Shown: positions 6,545 through 14,295 of the stretch, one piece after another | Layout of the letters: every line of letters starts with the position of its first letter | Numbering within the stretch: position 1 is the stretch's first letter | Source of the DNA: Mageeibacillus sp. UBA5770 | GTDB taxonomy: Bacteria > Bacillota_A > Clostridia > Saccharofermentanales > Saccharofermentanaceae | Direction of reading: 5' to 3' | NCBI GenBank assembly: GCA_002418705.1 | Contig: DIEQ01000012.1 | Span: 28,606 to 45,283 of the forward strand | DNA length: 16,678 nucleotides | Made by a program: the position numbers and the translations under genes | Notes under the pieces: model-generated | Database searches by the model: none | Told to the model about the DNA's origin: nothing | Seen by the model: the letters and a program-made list of their open reading frames with translations, nothing else

Positions 6545-8857
6545 ATGAACTTAAAACATCCTGTATTAGTATTCTTTTGCATCATGCTCCTGTCTTCCCT
6601 GATACTGCTGACGTCTTGTCACCATGCCGCCTTCACTGACCGGCAGGCCGCAGCACCTCTGTCCGACTACATCCGCCCGCTTATCGGCACACACGGCGAA
6701 GGAAATGTGTACCCCGGCCCGTCAGCGCCGTTCGGCATGGTTCAGCTCAGTCCGGATACCGACAAGGTGCTTTGGGCAACCGCTTCCGGCTATGAGTACT
6801 CCGACCCGACAATTCTCGGATTCAGCCTGACGCATCTGTCCGGCACCGGCATTCCCGATTTGGGCGACTTTTTGTTCATTCCCCAGGTAGGCCAGCCGGC
6901 GTTTGTCTCCGGTGCCAAGGAAAAGCCTGAAGAAGGCTACCAGTCTGCATATTCCCATGACGATGAAGTTGCCTCGGCCGGTTATTACAAAGTCAAACTT
7001 CAAAAGTCCGGCGTAACCACCGAACTGACCGCAACCACTCACGCGGGCATTCTCCGCTTTACATTTCCGGCCAGCGACGAGGCGTCCATTATGACTGATC
7101 TGGCCCATGTCCTCAGCGGCGGACGCTGGCGGATTGCGCAGTCTCATGTCCGCATCGAAGATCAAGCCACCGTCACCGGCTTCCACATTGTCAACGGCTG
7201 GGCCAAAGAGCGTCACCTGTTTTATGCCGCCCGGTATTCCCGCCCCTTCGATGAAGGGCTGATTATCAGCAACGGAAAGCCGGTTATTTATGACAGCCAC
7301 GCCAATTACCGTTTCCGCAGCCGGCGTGAAGCGGCCGGTACGGATTTGCGATTCCTGGCCAAATACAAAACCGCCCCCAATGAAGTCATTCAAATCAAAG
7401 TCGCTGTTTCCACCGTCAGCGCCGCCAATGCCCTTCAAAATCTCGATACGGAAATCCCCGGCTGGGATTTTGACAAAGTCGTCAGTGACACCTGCCGCAA
7501 ATGGGACAAAGAGCTTGCCCGCATGACGATTGAAGGCACGCAGCAGGAAAAGGAAACTTTTTACACCGCCCTGTACCATGCGTTTCTGACACCCAACACG
7601 CACCAGGACCTTAACGGCCAGTACCGCGGCTTCGACCAGAATATCCATACGACCGATGGCTTTACCAAGTACACCATCTTCTCGCTGTGGGATACCTACC
7701 GCGCCACCCACCCGCTTTTTGCATTGATCCAGTCACAGCGAAACTCCGATATGGTCAATTCCATGCTGGCCCACTACGACCAGAGCGTAGACCATCTTCT
7801 GCCGGTCTGGGAGCTGCAGGGCAATGAAACATGGTGCATGATCGGCTATCACGCCGTGCCCGTCATCGCCGATGCCTATCTGAAGGGCAACAAAGGCTTT
7901 GATCCGCAGCGTGCCTATACCGCCATCAAGACGGCGGCGATGAATCCTGATTATGATGCCGTGGCCGACTACGCTAGACTGGGCTGGGTTCCTTTTGACA
8001 AAGAAAATGAAGCCGTGTCCAAAACGCTCGAATACGCCTATGATGACTACACCATTGCACAGATGGCCAAGGCACTCGGCAAGACGGAGGATTACACTTA
8101 CTTTATGAAACGTGCAGGCTTCTATAAAAATATTTATGATCCTGAGACGGGCTTTATGCGCGGCCGCGATTCTGCGGGTAACTGGCGGACTCCCTTTGAC
8201 CCGCAGGGATTTGTTCAGGGCGGCGATTTTACCGAAGGCACCAGTTGGCAGTACAGTTGGTATGTTCCCCATGATGTGCCCGGCCTGATCAAGCTGATGG
8301 GTTCAAAAGAAGCTTTCTGCAACAGACTTGACCAGCTTTTTGCTCTGGAATCCGTCGAGAACGGGGACAAAGAGGTGGACGACATTTTTGGACGCATTGG
8401 TGAATACTGGCACGGAAATGAACCGAGCCATCATATCGTTTATCTCTACTGCTATGCGGGTCAGCCCTGGAAGGCACAACAGCTTTTACATACCATTGTC
8501 AAGACCCAATATGGCAATCAGCCTCATTCACTGACCGGTAACGATGATTGTGGCCAGATGTCGGCCTGGTATATCTTTACCTGCATGGGTTTCTATCCGG
8601 TCGCTCCGGCCAGCGATTTCTATGTCATCGGAGCACCGCAGATGAAAACGATCACCATGCATCTTTCCGGCGGAAAGACCTTTACCATGACTGCCGAAAA
8701 TCTTTCTGACCAAAACATCTACGTGCAGTCTGTCCGCGTAAATGGCAAAGATTGGAACAGTCCTTTCCTGCCTTTCAGCGAATTAAAGAACGGCGGCACC
8801 CTTAATTTTGTAATGGGGCCAAAACCCAATACCCAGTGGGGTGTCCTCGCAGACTAA
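6545..8857 (+). CDS. GH92 alpha-mannosidase, lipoprotein
   Basis: This 770-residue GH92 enzyme hydrolyses alpha-mannosides (often alpha-1,2, also 1,3/1,4/1,6) with inversion and Ca2+ dependence, according to family knowledge. The signal peptide ends in a lipobox LTSC with Cys25, so it is probably lipid-anchored. The N-terminal beta-sandwich shows the hallmark YIRPLIGTHGEGNVYPG (residues ~41-57), PFGMVQLSPDT and GFSLTHLSGTG. The (alpha/alpha)6 part has GNETWCMIGYHAVPVIADAY (Glu428), FTEGTSWQYSWYVPHD (Glu564), GNEPSHHIVYLY (Glu626), and GNDDCGQMSAWY with Asp667/Asp668, the usual acid and base sites. Length is normal. The start at 6545 places the lipobox correctly. A GTG at 6461 in the same frame would add 28 charged residues before the signal and was rejected. 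The Shine-Dalgarno is weak. Codons are noticeably richer in third-position C than in the ABC genes. GH29 follows after 99 bases with no visible terminator, so co-transcription is likely. Confidence 0.95.
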   Translation: MNLKHPVLVFFCIMLLSSLILLTSCHHAAFTDRQAAAPLSDYIRPLIGTHGEGNVYPGPSAPFGMVQLSPDTDKVLWATASGYEYSDPTILGFSLTHLSGTGIPDLGDFLFIPQVGQPAFVSGAKEKPEEGYQSAYSHDDEVASAGYYKVKLQKSGVTTELTATTHAGILRFTFPASDEASIMTDLAHVLSGGRWRIAQSHVRIEDQATVTGFHIVNGWAKERHLFYAARYSRPFDEGLIISNGKPVIYDSHANYRFRSRREAAGTDLRFLAKYKTAPNEVIQIKVAVSTVSAANALQNLDTEIPGWDFDKVVSDTCRKWDKELARMTIEGTQQEKETFYTALYHAFLTPNTHQDLNGQYRGFDQNIHTTDGFTKYTIFSLWDTYRATHPLFALIQSQRNSDMVNSMLAHYDQSVDHLLPVWELQGNETWCMIGYHAVPVIADAYLKGNKGFDPQRAYTAIKTAAMNPDYDAVADYARLGWVPFDKENEAVSKTLEYAYDDYTIAQMAKALGKTEDYTYFMKRAGFYKNIYDPETGFMRGRDSAGNWRTPFDPQGFVQGGDFTEGTSWQYSWYVPHDVPGLIKLMGSKEAFCNRLDQLFALESVENGDKEVDDIFGRIGEYWHGNEPSHHIVYLYCYAGQPWKAQQLLHTIVKTQYGNQPHSLTGNDDCGQMSAWYIFTCMGFYPVAPASDFYVIGAPQMKTITMHLSGGKTFTMTAENLSDQNIYVQSVRVNGKDWNSPFLPFSELKNGGTLNFVMGPKPNTQWGVLAD

Positions 8858-8956
8858 ACGTTTCCCGTGTGAAGCAGTCTATGTCTTTTGGGGCAGAGAA
8901 TTTCCGCGATGCGTTTCTTTAACATATTGAAATAACAAGATGATTGGAGAATGAAA

Positions 8957-10663
8957 ATGCTTAATCGGAGACGACTCGTTTGGCGTTGCGTTCTCACTGT
9001 GGTTGTTTTTCTCTGTGTTCCCCAGGCTGCACAGGCGGTAAGCCGACTGGATCCGGCGGCACTGAAGCAATGGCAGGATCGCCGATTCGGGTTGTTTATT
9101 CACTGGGGTCCGGTCAGTCTGACCGGCAAGGAGATCGGCTGGGCGCGCGGTCAGGAAATACCGATTATCGAGTACGACCAGCTTTATACGAAATTTAATC
9201 CCGCACAATTCGATGCCGACCACTGGGCACAGGTTGCCAGTGATGCCGGGGTGCAGTATGTTGTGCTGACGACCAAACACCATGATGGATTCTGTCTGTG
9301 GGACACCCGGCAAACCGATTATAATATCATGAATACGCCCTTAAAGCGGGATGTTGTTAAAGAGCTGGCCGCGGCCTGCCGCAAAAAGGGCATTGCATTC
9401 GGCACTTATTATTCGACGTGCGACTGGCATCATCCTGATTTTCCCCTGACAAGCCCCGGCGGCAAGGTCCGGCGTGAAACCCACAATCTCGATCGCTATA
9501 CGGAGTACCTCAAGGCACAGGTCAAAGAGCTGCTGGTCAACTATGGACCGCTGTCAACTATCTGGTTTGATGTGCCTCAGGAATTCGACACCGTCAGAGG
9601 ACAGGAGCTTGTCGATTTTGTCCGCGCCATCCAACCCGACATTGTGATCAATGACCGAACCGGTGCCAAAGGTGATTACAGCACTCCCGAACAGCGGGTC
9701 GGAGGGTTTGACCGTCAGCGTCCGTGGGAAACCTGTATGACCATCTGTCAACAATGGGCATGGAAGCCCGACGACACAATGAAGTCGGTGAAGGAATGTA
9801 TCCAGACACTGCTGTACACCATCGGAGGCGACGGAAACCTGCTGTTTAACGTTGGTCCCATGCCGGACGGCCGGATCGAGCCTCGGCAGGTCGAGCGGCT
9901 GCAGGAAATGGGCCGTTGGGTGAAACGCTATGGCGACGGCATTTACGGAACACGCGGCGGACCGTTTATGCCCGGCCAATGGGGCGTGTCAACCTGTAAG
10001 GACGACAAGATTTTTCTGTATGTGATGGAATGGCCCGAACAAGGCCCGCTGCTATTGCCGGCAGTTATGGTAGACATTGCCGACGCGAAGGTTCTTGGCG
10101 GCGGATCGATAGATCTTCAGCGGACAGAGGAAGGTATGGCTGTCAATGTCCCGAAAGAAAATCGCGATGACATTGCTACAGTGATTGAATTGACCGTAAA
10201 AAGAACGGCCTATGACATCAAGCCGTGTCGTGTTTCTATCAGTCGTTCGTTGGCGTTTGCAAAAAATGCGATCGCTTCCAATACCTATATGAACAATGCC
10301 GAGTATGCACCTGCTCAAACTCTGGACGACGATCCCCGGACGCGTTGGGCAACAGATGCAGGCGTTACATCGGCATGGCTTCAGATCGATCTGGGCAGTG
10401 AAAAGACCGTTGCCGGTGCAATGATTGATGAACACGACTGGAACCGCGTTAATAAATTTGAGCTTCAGTATCTGGGCGGCTCGGAGTGGAAGACCGTTTA
10501 TACCGGAACTACGATTGGGGCCAAGAAGTATTTGACGTTTCAGCCGGTTCAGGCCCGTCTTTTCCGGCTTAATATTCTGGATTCTTCGGAGGGGCCGACG
10601 ATTTGGGAAGTGCAGTTGTTTGAGGTTAACCGGAAACCATCGCTGGACCTTAATATCCGGTAA
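8957..10663 (+). CDS. GH29 alpha-L-fucosidase with C-terminal F5/8 type C domain, secreted
   Basis: This 568-residue exported enzyme removes alpha-linked L-fucose by retaining hydrolysis. The signal peptide is at ~1-27 (LVWRCVLTVVVFLCVPQAAQA). The GH29 barrel covers ~35-345 with WQDRRFGLFIHWGP, YVVLTTKHHDGFCLWDT, GTYYSTCDWHHPDF and the nucleophile Asp205 in TIWFDVP; PWETCMTICQQWAW (Glu258) and GGDGNLLFNVGPMPDG follow. A small beta domain leads to a complete F5/8C domain (~420-555: TLDDDPRTRWAT, AWLQIDLGSEKTV, FQPVQARLFRLNI), a likely carbohydrate-binding module. GGAGA at 8946-8950 abuts the first ATG (8951) but lies 6 bases before the second (8957), so I chose the second; the longer form adds Met-Lys. 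It follows GH92 at 99 bases. The WETCMT signature suggests substrate range like the GH29 enzymes acting on branched or substituted fucosides, but linkage cannot be read. Confidence 0.95.
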   Translation: MLNRRRLVWRCVLTVVVFLCVPQAAQAVSRLDPAALKQWQDRRFGLFIHWGPVSLTGKEIGWARGQEIPIIEYDQLYTKFNPAQFDADHWAQVASDAGVQYVVLTTKHHDGFCLWDTRQTDYNIMNTPLKRDVVKELAAACRKKGIAFGTYYSTCDWHHPDFPLTSPGGKVRRETHNLDRYTEYLKAQVKELLVNYGPLSTIWFDVPQEFDTVRGQELVDFVRAIQPDIVINDRTGAKGDYSTPEQRVGGFDRQRPWETCMTICQQWAWKPDDTMKSVKECIQTLLYTIGGDGNLLFNVGPMPDGRIEPRQVERLQEMGRWVKRYGDGIYGTRGGPFMPGQWGVSTCKDDKIFLYVMEWPEQGPLLLPAVMVDIADAKVLGGGSIDLQRTEEGMAVNVPKENRDDIATVIELTVKRTAYDIKPCRVSISRSLAFAKNAIASNTYMNNAEYAPAQTLDDDPRTRWATDAGVTSAWLQIDLGSEKTVAGAMIDEHDWNRVNKFELQYLGGSEWKTVYTGTTIGAKKYLTFQPVQARLFRLNILDSSEGPTIWEVQLFEVNRKPSLDLNIR

Positions 10664-10675
10664 GGGAGTAATGGA

Positions 10676-10783
10676 ATGAATAAAATAACACTGCGACTAA
10701 CAACTCTTCGGCTGGATTATTATGAACATACCGGTGAGGCATCGTTGCTCCATGATAATACTATCCGGCATAATGGAGGTTAA
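10676..10783 (+). CDS. Possible 35-residue small ORF between fucosidase and sugar kinase
   Basis: An ATG at 10676 is preceded by GGGAG (10664-10668) at a 7-base spacing. It opens a 35-codon frame (MNKITLRLTTLRLDYYEHTG...) ending TAA at 10781-10783, 16 bases before the kinase start. No known family or motif is recognised. The product would be basic at its N terminus with no membrane segment. It could act only as a translational bridge between the two genes. The same stretch can also pair as RNA: ATTATTATG (10716-10724) against CATGATAAT (10751-10759), nine pairs with one wobble, so the region may instead be a structured spacer. Confidence 0.3.
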   Translation: MNKITLRLTTLRLDYYEHTGEASLLHDNTIRHNGG

Positions 10784-10799
10784 TTGAGAAGGTGAGAGG

Positions 10800-11753
10800 A
10801 TGACTCAAATGCTCCAAAACTCAATCGTTACGGTAGGAATCTGCCCTTGCTGGGATAGAACGTATTATATTGACGGTATTGATTGGGGCCAGCATGAGAA
10901 TATTCAATCACAAAACTGTGTCCCGGCCGGAAAAGCGCTGAATATCTCCAAGGCCTTGAGTGGATTGGGGGTCAGTAGCAGGGCCGCCGGTCTATGGGGA
11001 CAGTCTGATTGCCCACAGGTGCTGCACTATCTGTCAATGAACTATCCTCATATTGAACCTCATTTTTCAGTCGTTCTTGGCCAAACCAGAACGAATGTGA
11101 CAATCGTCGATACCCGAAACAGAAGAGAGATCCATCTGCGGGATCAATGTCAGCTTGTCACAAAAAATTCATTGGAACAACTTGGAAATGATCTTGCAAC
11201 TATGACCTCCGCATCAATAGCGGTGTTTTCCGGTTCTATGCCGGAAACCTTCATGCCCGAGATTGTGTCGATAATGGCAATGTTTCGTAACAGTGGAACG
11301 CGATTAATCGTAGATACCTCCGGTCCCGCACTGGAAGCCATTGTAAAACAGGGAACAGCTTATCTGATCAAGCCTAATTTTCAGGAACTTTGCCAATTAG
11401 TGGGGCGAAACATTGACAATCAAGTCGATTCAATTATCCATGAGGCCCGATCTCTGTGTGATTTAGTCCCGGTCATTCTCGTCAGCAGAGGGGCTGATGG
11501 GGCTTTGCTTGTTACCCAAAAAGAAGCAATGGAGTGCAAAATAAAAGATAACTTTCAACAGAAAACCATCAACACAGTGGGATGTGGTGATTATCTGCTT
11601 GCGGGGTATCTTTCTCAGGTTGATTCCGACGATCCGGCAAAAGCTCTGTTGACCGGAGTTAAGGTTGCTGCCGCAAGAGCATGGGGTTTGTCGGAAATGA
11701 TGGACTGGAATCAAACTATCGAATCTTTTGAGATAGACATCAGAAAGTGTTGA
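10800..11753 (+). CDS. PfkB/ribokinase-family sugar (phosphate) kinase, FruK/LacC-like
   Basis: This 317-residue cytoplasmic kinase probably phosphorylates a hexose or hexose-phosphate with ATP. The layout follows 1-phosphofructokinase/tagatose-6-phosphate kinase. It has an N-terminal CPCWDRTYYID (family: NPALDRT.Y), AGKALNISKALSGLG (family: GGKG.NVAR.L..LG), TRTNVTIVD, FSGSMPE, LIVDTSGPAL, YLIKPNFQEL, VILVSRGADGALL, and the C-terminal anion-hole motif TVGCGDYLLAG with catalytic Asp264. The GGKG loop is changed to AGKA and the usual GAGD to GCGD, so substrate preference may differ from the model enzymes. AAGG (10789-10792) is 7 bases before the ATG; an in-frame ATG at 10809 is a possible alternative. 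It lies downstream of GH92-GH29 and may feed released sugars into central metabolism. Fuculose kinases are usually FGGY-type, so a direct fucose role is not implied. Confidence 0.85.
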   Translation: MTQMLQNSIVTVGICPCWDRTYYIDGIDWGQHENIQSQNCVPAGKALNISKALSGLGVSSRAAGLWGQSDCPQVLHYLSMNYPHIEPHFSVVLGQTRTNVTIVDTRNRREIHLRDQCQLVTKNSLEQLGNDLATMTSASIAVFSGSMPETFMPEIVSIMAMFRNSGTRLIVDTSGPALEAIVKQGTAYLIKPNFQELCQLVGRNIDNQVDSIIHEARSLCDLVPVILVSRGADGALLVTQKEAMECKIKDNFQQKTINTVGCGDYLLAGYLSQVDSDDPAKALLTGVKVAAARAWGLSEMMDWNQTIESFEIDIRKC

Positions 11754-11841
11754 AATGGCACCGAAATGAAAACAATAAATCAGGAAAATTCACCACCTCT
11801 TTGTCTGCTCGACTCTCACCCACCTGTGCTTGTGCTTCCGG

Positions 11842-11870
11842 TTGACACAGGGATTGATTTCAAGTATACT
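11842..11870 (+). promoter_or_regulatory. Near-consensus sigma70 promoter (TTGACA-N17-TATACT)
   Basis: TTGACA (11842-11847) is followed after exactly 17 bases by TATACT (11865-11870), five of six matches to TATAAT. Transcription would start near 11877 and lead into the CBM48 gene, whose start codon is at 11925. This is the strongest promoter by eye in the window. It separates the glycan locus from region 3. Confidence 0.8.
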
Positions 11871-11924
11871 GAGGCTTAGTTCATTTTTGCTTTCAAACAG
11901 AAAGCATTGAAAGGATTCAATACC

Positions 11925-12200
11925 ATGATTAGTCAAGTAAACAAAAAGGGAACAGTACGTTTTGTCTATAGTCCTGATGGACCCGTCAAACAAGTCTGCT
12001 TGGCAGGCAGTTTTAATAATTGGCAGCCTGCGTCGATGAAGAAGCAAAAAAACGGTGTGTATGCTCTCGAATTGAAAATGCCAAAGGGACAGCATGAATA
12101 TAAATTTGTTGTCGATGGAGATTGGCAATCCCATCCCGAGAATGCTGACACCGTTCAAAATGCTTTAGGGACGGTTAATTCCGTTGTGATTGTAGGATAA
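11925..12200 (+). CDS. Stand-alone CBM48 / AMPK-beta-like glycogen-binding domain protein
   Basis: This 91-residue protein consists almost entirely of one early-set (Ig-like) domain of the CBM48 / AMPK glycogen-binding type. It shows GTVRFVYSPDGPVKQVCLAGSFNNWQP, where the SFNNW tryptophan is a glucan-contacting residue in the family, then VYALELKMPKGQHEYKFVVDGDW and an ending NALGTVNSVVIV that matches the usual N..G..NSV.. strand. There is no signal peptide, so it is probably cytoplasmic and may bind glycogen or tether a partner to it. No catalytic domain is attached. The ATG at 11925 has AAGGA (11911-11915) 9 bases upstream; a TTG at 11907 in frame lacks support. It is driven by the strong promoter at 11842-11870 and appears monocistronic. 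The domain is clear, but the cellular role is not known from the sequence. Confidence 0.85.
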   Translation: MISQVNKKGTVRFVYSPDGPVKQVCLAGSFNNWQPASMKKQKNGVYALELKMPKGQHEYKFVVDGDWQSHPENADTVQNALGTVNSVVIVG

Positions 12201-12494
12201 CTTAATCCTCCACTAAGCACGTTATCGTTCTAACAAAGAGACCCAAAAGCCTATAAAGACGATTTCTTGCAGGCCAAAGGGAGTTTGTTGTCTCAGTTTT
12301 ATTTCCATGTTTCAAACTCCAGAAAATCGATTTTCCGTAAAGATGGAAATGTTGGCCAAGTCGACGGTGCCCCGATCACACATGTAAAGATACAAGTACC
12401 TCAATCAGGAGTGATGGAAACATCAGAGAATAGGAGGTCATCTGGGCTGAAACCGCTGCTTCATAAGTCCTAAGATTGGTATCATTCAATTTTC
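12201..12494. other. Intergenic stretch between the CBM48 gene and the GPx promoter
   Basis: About 290 bases lie before the GPx promoter. I see no convincing gene. An open frame at 12267-12473 (TTG start, 68 codons) has no Shine-Dalgarno and no recognisable family. There is a weak hairpin TTTCC-N8-GGAAA near 12330-12350 and a GGAGG at 12432-12436 not followed by a usable start codon. No clear terminator for the CBM48 transcript was found. Confidence 0.4.
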
Positions 12495-12522
12495 TTGTCC
12501 CGATATAAAAAGTAGCTATAAT
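12495..12522 (+). promoter_or_regulatory. Sigma70 promoter for the GPx-PilT-HD cluster (TTGTCC-N16-TATAAT)
   Basis: TTGTCC (12495-12500) and a perfect TATAAT (12517-12522) are 16 bases apart. The predicted start of transcription near 12529 leaves a short leader to the GPx ATG at 12564. No operator-like symmetry is evident around it. Confidence 0.7.
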
Positions 12523-12563
12523 GCCAATGAAATCAGTTGATCTCCACAAAAGAGGATAAGATT

Positions 12564-13160
12564 ATGCTGAAATTGGTTTTATGTCTTCTCGCGGCAGTTT
12601 GCTTGTTTTGTTTCTGCTCCTGTAAACCGAAAGAATCGGAACACAAGCCGCCATCACCCTCTGTGCCGCAAGTTAAATTCCATACGTTTACGATGAATGA
12701 TATTGAGGGTACGCCTGTTCCTCTCTCGACGTATAAAGGGAGGGTGCTTTTGGTTGTCAATGTTGCCAGTAAATGCGGTTTTACCAAACAATACGCTGGA
12801 TTACAGCAACTCTTTGAAAAATATAAGGACCAGGGATTTGTCATCCTGGGATTTCCTGCCAATAATTTCGGCAGTCAGGAACCGGGGACTGATTCTGAAA
12901 TCAAAACGTTCTGTACCACACAATTCGATATTACGTTTCCGCTTTTTTCAAAAATATCTGTCAAGGGGCAGGATATTCATCCTCTGAATCAATACCTGAC
13001 CGACCCTCAAGAGAACGGAGAGTTTGGCGGGCCGATTACCTGGAATTTCAACAAATTTTTAATCGGAAAAGATGGAAAAACGATGGGCCGTTTCGAATCA
13101 AAGGTTGATCCTTTAGAGACTCAGTTATTAAATGCGGTGGAAATGGCATTGGGACAATAG
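12564..13160 (+). CDS. Glutathione peroxidase-family thiol peroxidase, exported (probable lipoprotein)
   Basis: This 198-residue thioredoxin-fold peroxidase reduces hydrogen peroxide or organic hydroperoxides. The catalytic set is intact: peroxidatic Cys71 in NVASKCGFTKQY (cysteine, not selenocysteine), Gln105 in ANNFGSQEPG, and Trp160 in ITWNFNKFLI. A second cysteine, Cys117 in EIKTFCTT, lies 46 residues after Cys71, the spacing of the resolving cysteine in thioredoxin-dependent GPx enzymes, so thioredoxin rather than glutathione is the likely reductant. The N terminus is a hydrophobic signal (LKLVLCLLAAVCLFCFCSC) with a lipobox-like ending at Cys20, then a Lys/Pro/Ser-rich linker, so it probably acts outside the cytoplasm as a lipoprotein. 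The lipobox FCSC is not ideal. ATG 12564 has AGAGGA (12551-12556) 7 bases upstream. It is the first gene after the promoter at 12495-12522 and is followed at 19 bases by the PilT-like gene. Confidence 0.92.
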   Translation: MLKLVLCLLAAVCLFCFCSCKPKESEHKPPSPSVPQVKFHTFTMNDIEGTPVPLSTYKGRVLLVVNVASKCGFTKQYAGLQQLFEKYKDQGFVILGFPANNFGSQEPGTDSEIKTFCTTQFDITFPLFSKISVKGQDIHPLNQYLTDPQENGEFGGPITWNFNKFLIGKDGKTMGRFESKVDPLETQLLNAVEMALGQ

Positions 13161-13179
13161 AACAAAGGAGGATGAGACG

Positions 13180-14289
13180 ATGATGTACAAAGTGGAAAGT
13201 TTTATTGCTGCGGCGGAAAAGCATATGGCATCGGACATCCATTTGACGACCGATGAGCATCCTCGCATGAGAATTAACGGCAAGCTCAGAATAATAGGAG
13301 GTGAAGAGACTGTTCTAAGCGGAGAAAACATTTTAAACATAATCCAGTCCACTCAGCAGGGCAGCCAATTGGAACGATGTACCAGGCTTCTCCAGGACAA
13401 CGGGTCTGTTGATTATTCGTATGAGATGTCAATGGGCAGCAAACCTCTTAGATATCGATGCCAGGTCTATCGTTCCATGGGAAAATTTTCTATTGCAATG
13501 CGGCGGATCAGGTATGAGATTCCGACCTTTGAACAATTGAACCTCCCCCACATTTATGAAACCGTCATCAAGAATGCCGAACAGAAGGGGATCATCATCG
13601 TAGGCGGTGAAACCGGAAGCGGAAAATCATCGACGTTGGCGGCCATGATCGGCTACATTGCCAAACGTGCGGATAAACACATCGTCACCATTGAAGATCC
13701 GGTGGAATATTTATTTCGGGATGCAAAAGGACTGATACATCAGAGGGAGCTGGGCCTGGATTTTCCGGATTATGCAGAAGCGCTTCGCGCTGTCCTGCGC
13801 GAAGATCCGAATATTATCATGGTAGGAGAAATGAGAGATGCCGAAACGGTTCATGCGGCGATAAAAGCTGCCGAGACAGGACATCTTGTGCTCACCTCTC
13901 TTCATACTGCTACGGCGGGCTGGACATTCAGCAGGATACTGAATTTCTTCAAAGAGGCTGAACACGATGCGGTCAGGCTCAATCTGAGTTATAATCTTCT
14001 GGCGATCATGAACCAGATGCTCTTGCCTTCTGAACAGGAATCGGTTGGCCTTATTCCGGCAACAGAAGTGTTTATCAACACTCCTGCTGTCAGGCAGTAC
14101 CTTAAAGAAAAAGAAAAGGAATCCCAGCTCTCGGATGTCATAAAAGAAGGTCACGATGGGATGCATAGCTTTAATATGTCTTTGGCGCGATTGATTAAAG
14201 AAGGCCATATTGGGATTACTCAGGCAAAGACCTACTCCCATAACCCGCAGGAACTTGAAATGCTTGTTAAGATTACGGAAAACAGGTAA
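13180..14289 (+). CDS. PilT-like type IV pilus retraction / secretion ATPase
   Basis: This 369-residue hexameric-type ATPase is of the PilT family, which depolymerises type IV pilins at the inner membrane. The N-terminal domain begins with SDIHLTTDEHPRMRINGKL, the classic 'sDlHl..g..P..Ri.G.L' motif. The C-terminal domain has Walker A GETGSGKS (143-150), an Asp-box region IVTIEDPVEYL, Walker B GEMRD (216-220) and a His-box ETGHLVLTSLHT. Length is normal. After the His box the usual 'TSSA..tI.RIid.F' reads TATAGWTFSRILNFF, a deviation. Start 13180 is fixed by AAAGGAGG (13164-13171), 8 bases upstream; an upstream in-frame ATG at 13132 lies inside GPx. No pilin, PilB, PilC or other pilus gene is nearby, so it is an orphan, and a role outside pilus retraction (for example regulation or a remote system) cannot be excluded. 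Confidence 0.9.
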   Translation: MMYKVESFIAAAEKHMASDIHLTTDEHPRMRINGKLRIIGGEETVLSGENILNIIQSTQQGSQLERCTRLLQDNGSVDYSYEMSMGSKPLRYRCQVYRSMGKFSIAMRRIRYEIPTFEQLNLPHIYETVIKNAEQKGIIIVGGETGSGKSSTLAAMIGYIAKRADKHIVTIEDPVEYLFRDAKGLIHQRELGLDFPDYAEALRAVLREDPNIIMVGEMRDAETVHAAIKAAETGHLVLTSLHTATAGWTFSRILNFFKEAEHDAVRLNLSYNLLAIMNQMLLPSEQESVGLIPATEVFINTPAVRQYLKEKEKESQLSDVIKEGHDGMHSFNMSLARLIKEGHIGITQAKTYSHNPQELEMLVKITENR

Positions 14290-14295
14290 AGTCAG

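Noticed and set aside
6722..7711. 329-codon minus-strand open frame inside GH92
   Set aside because: Antisense shadow of a well-conserved GH92 region, caused by the C-rich third positions of that gene.
12267..12473. 68-codon open frame after the CBM48 gene
   Set aside because: Starts with TTG, no Shine-Dalgarno, and no family resemblance.
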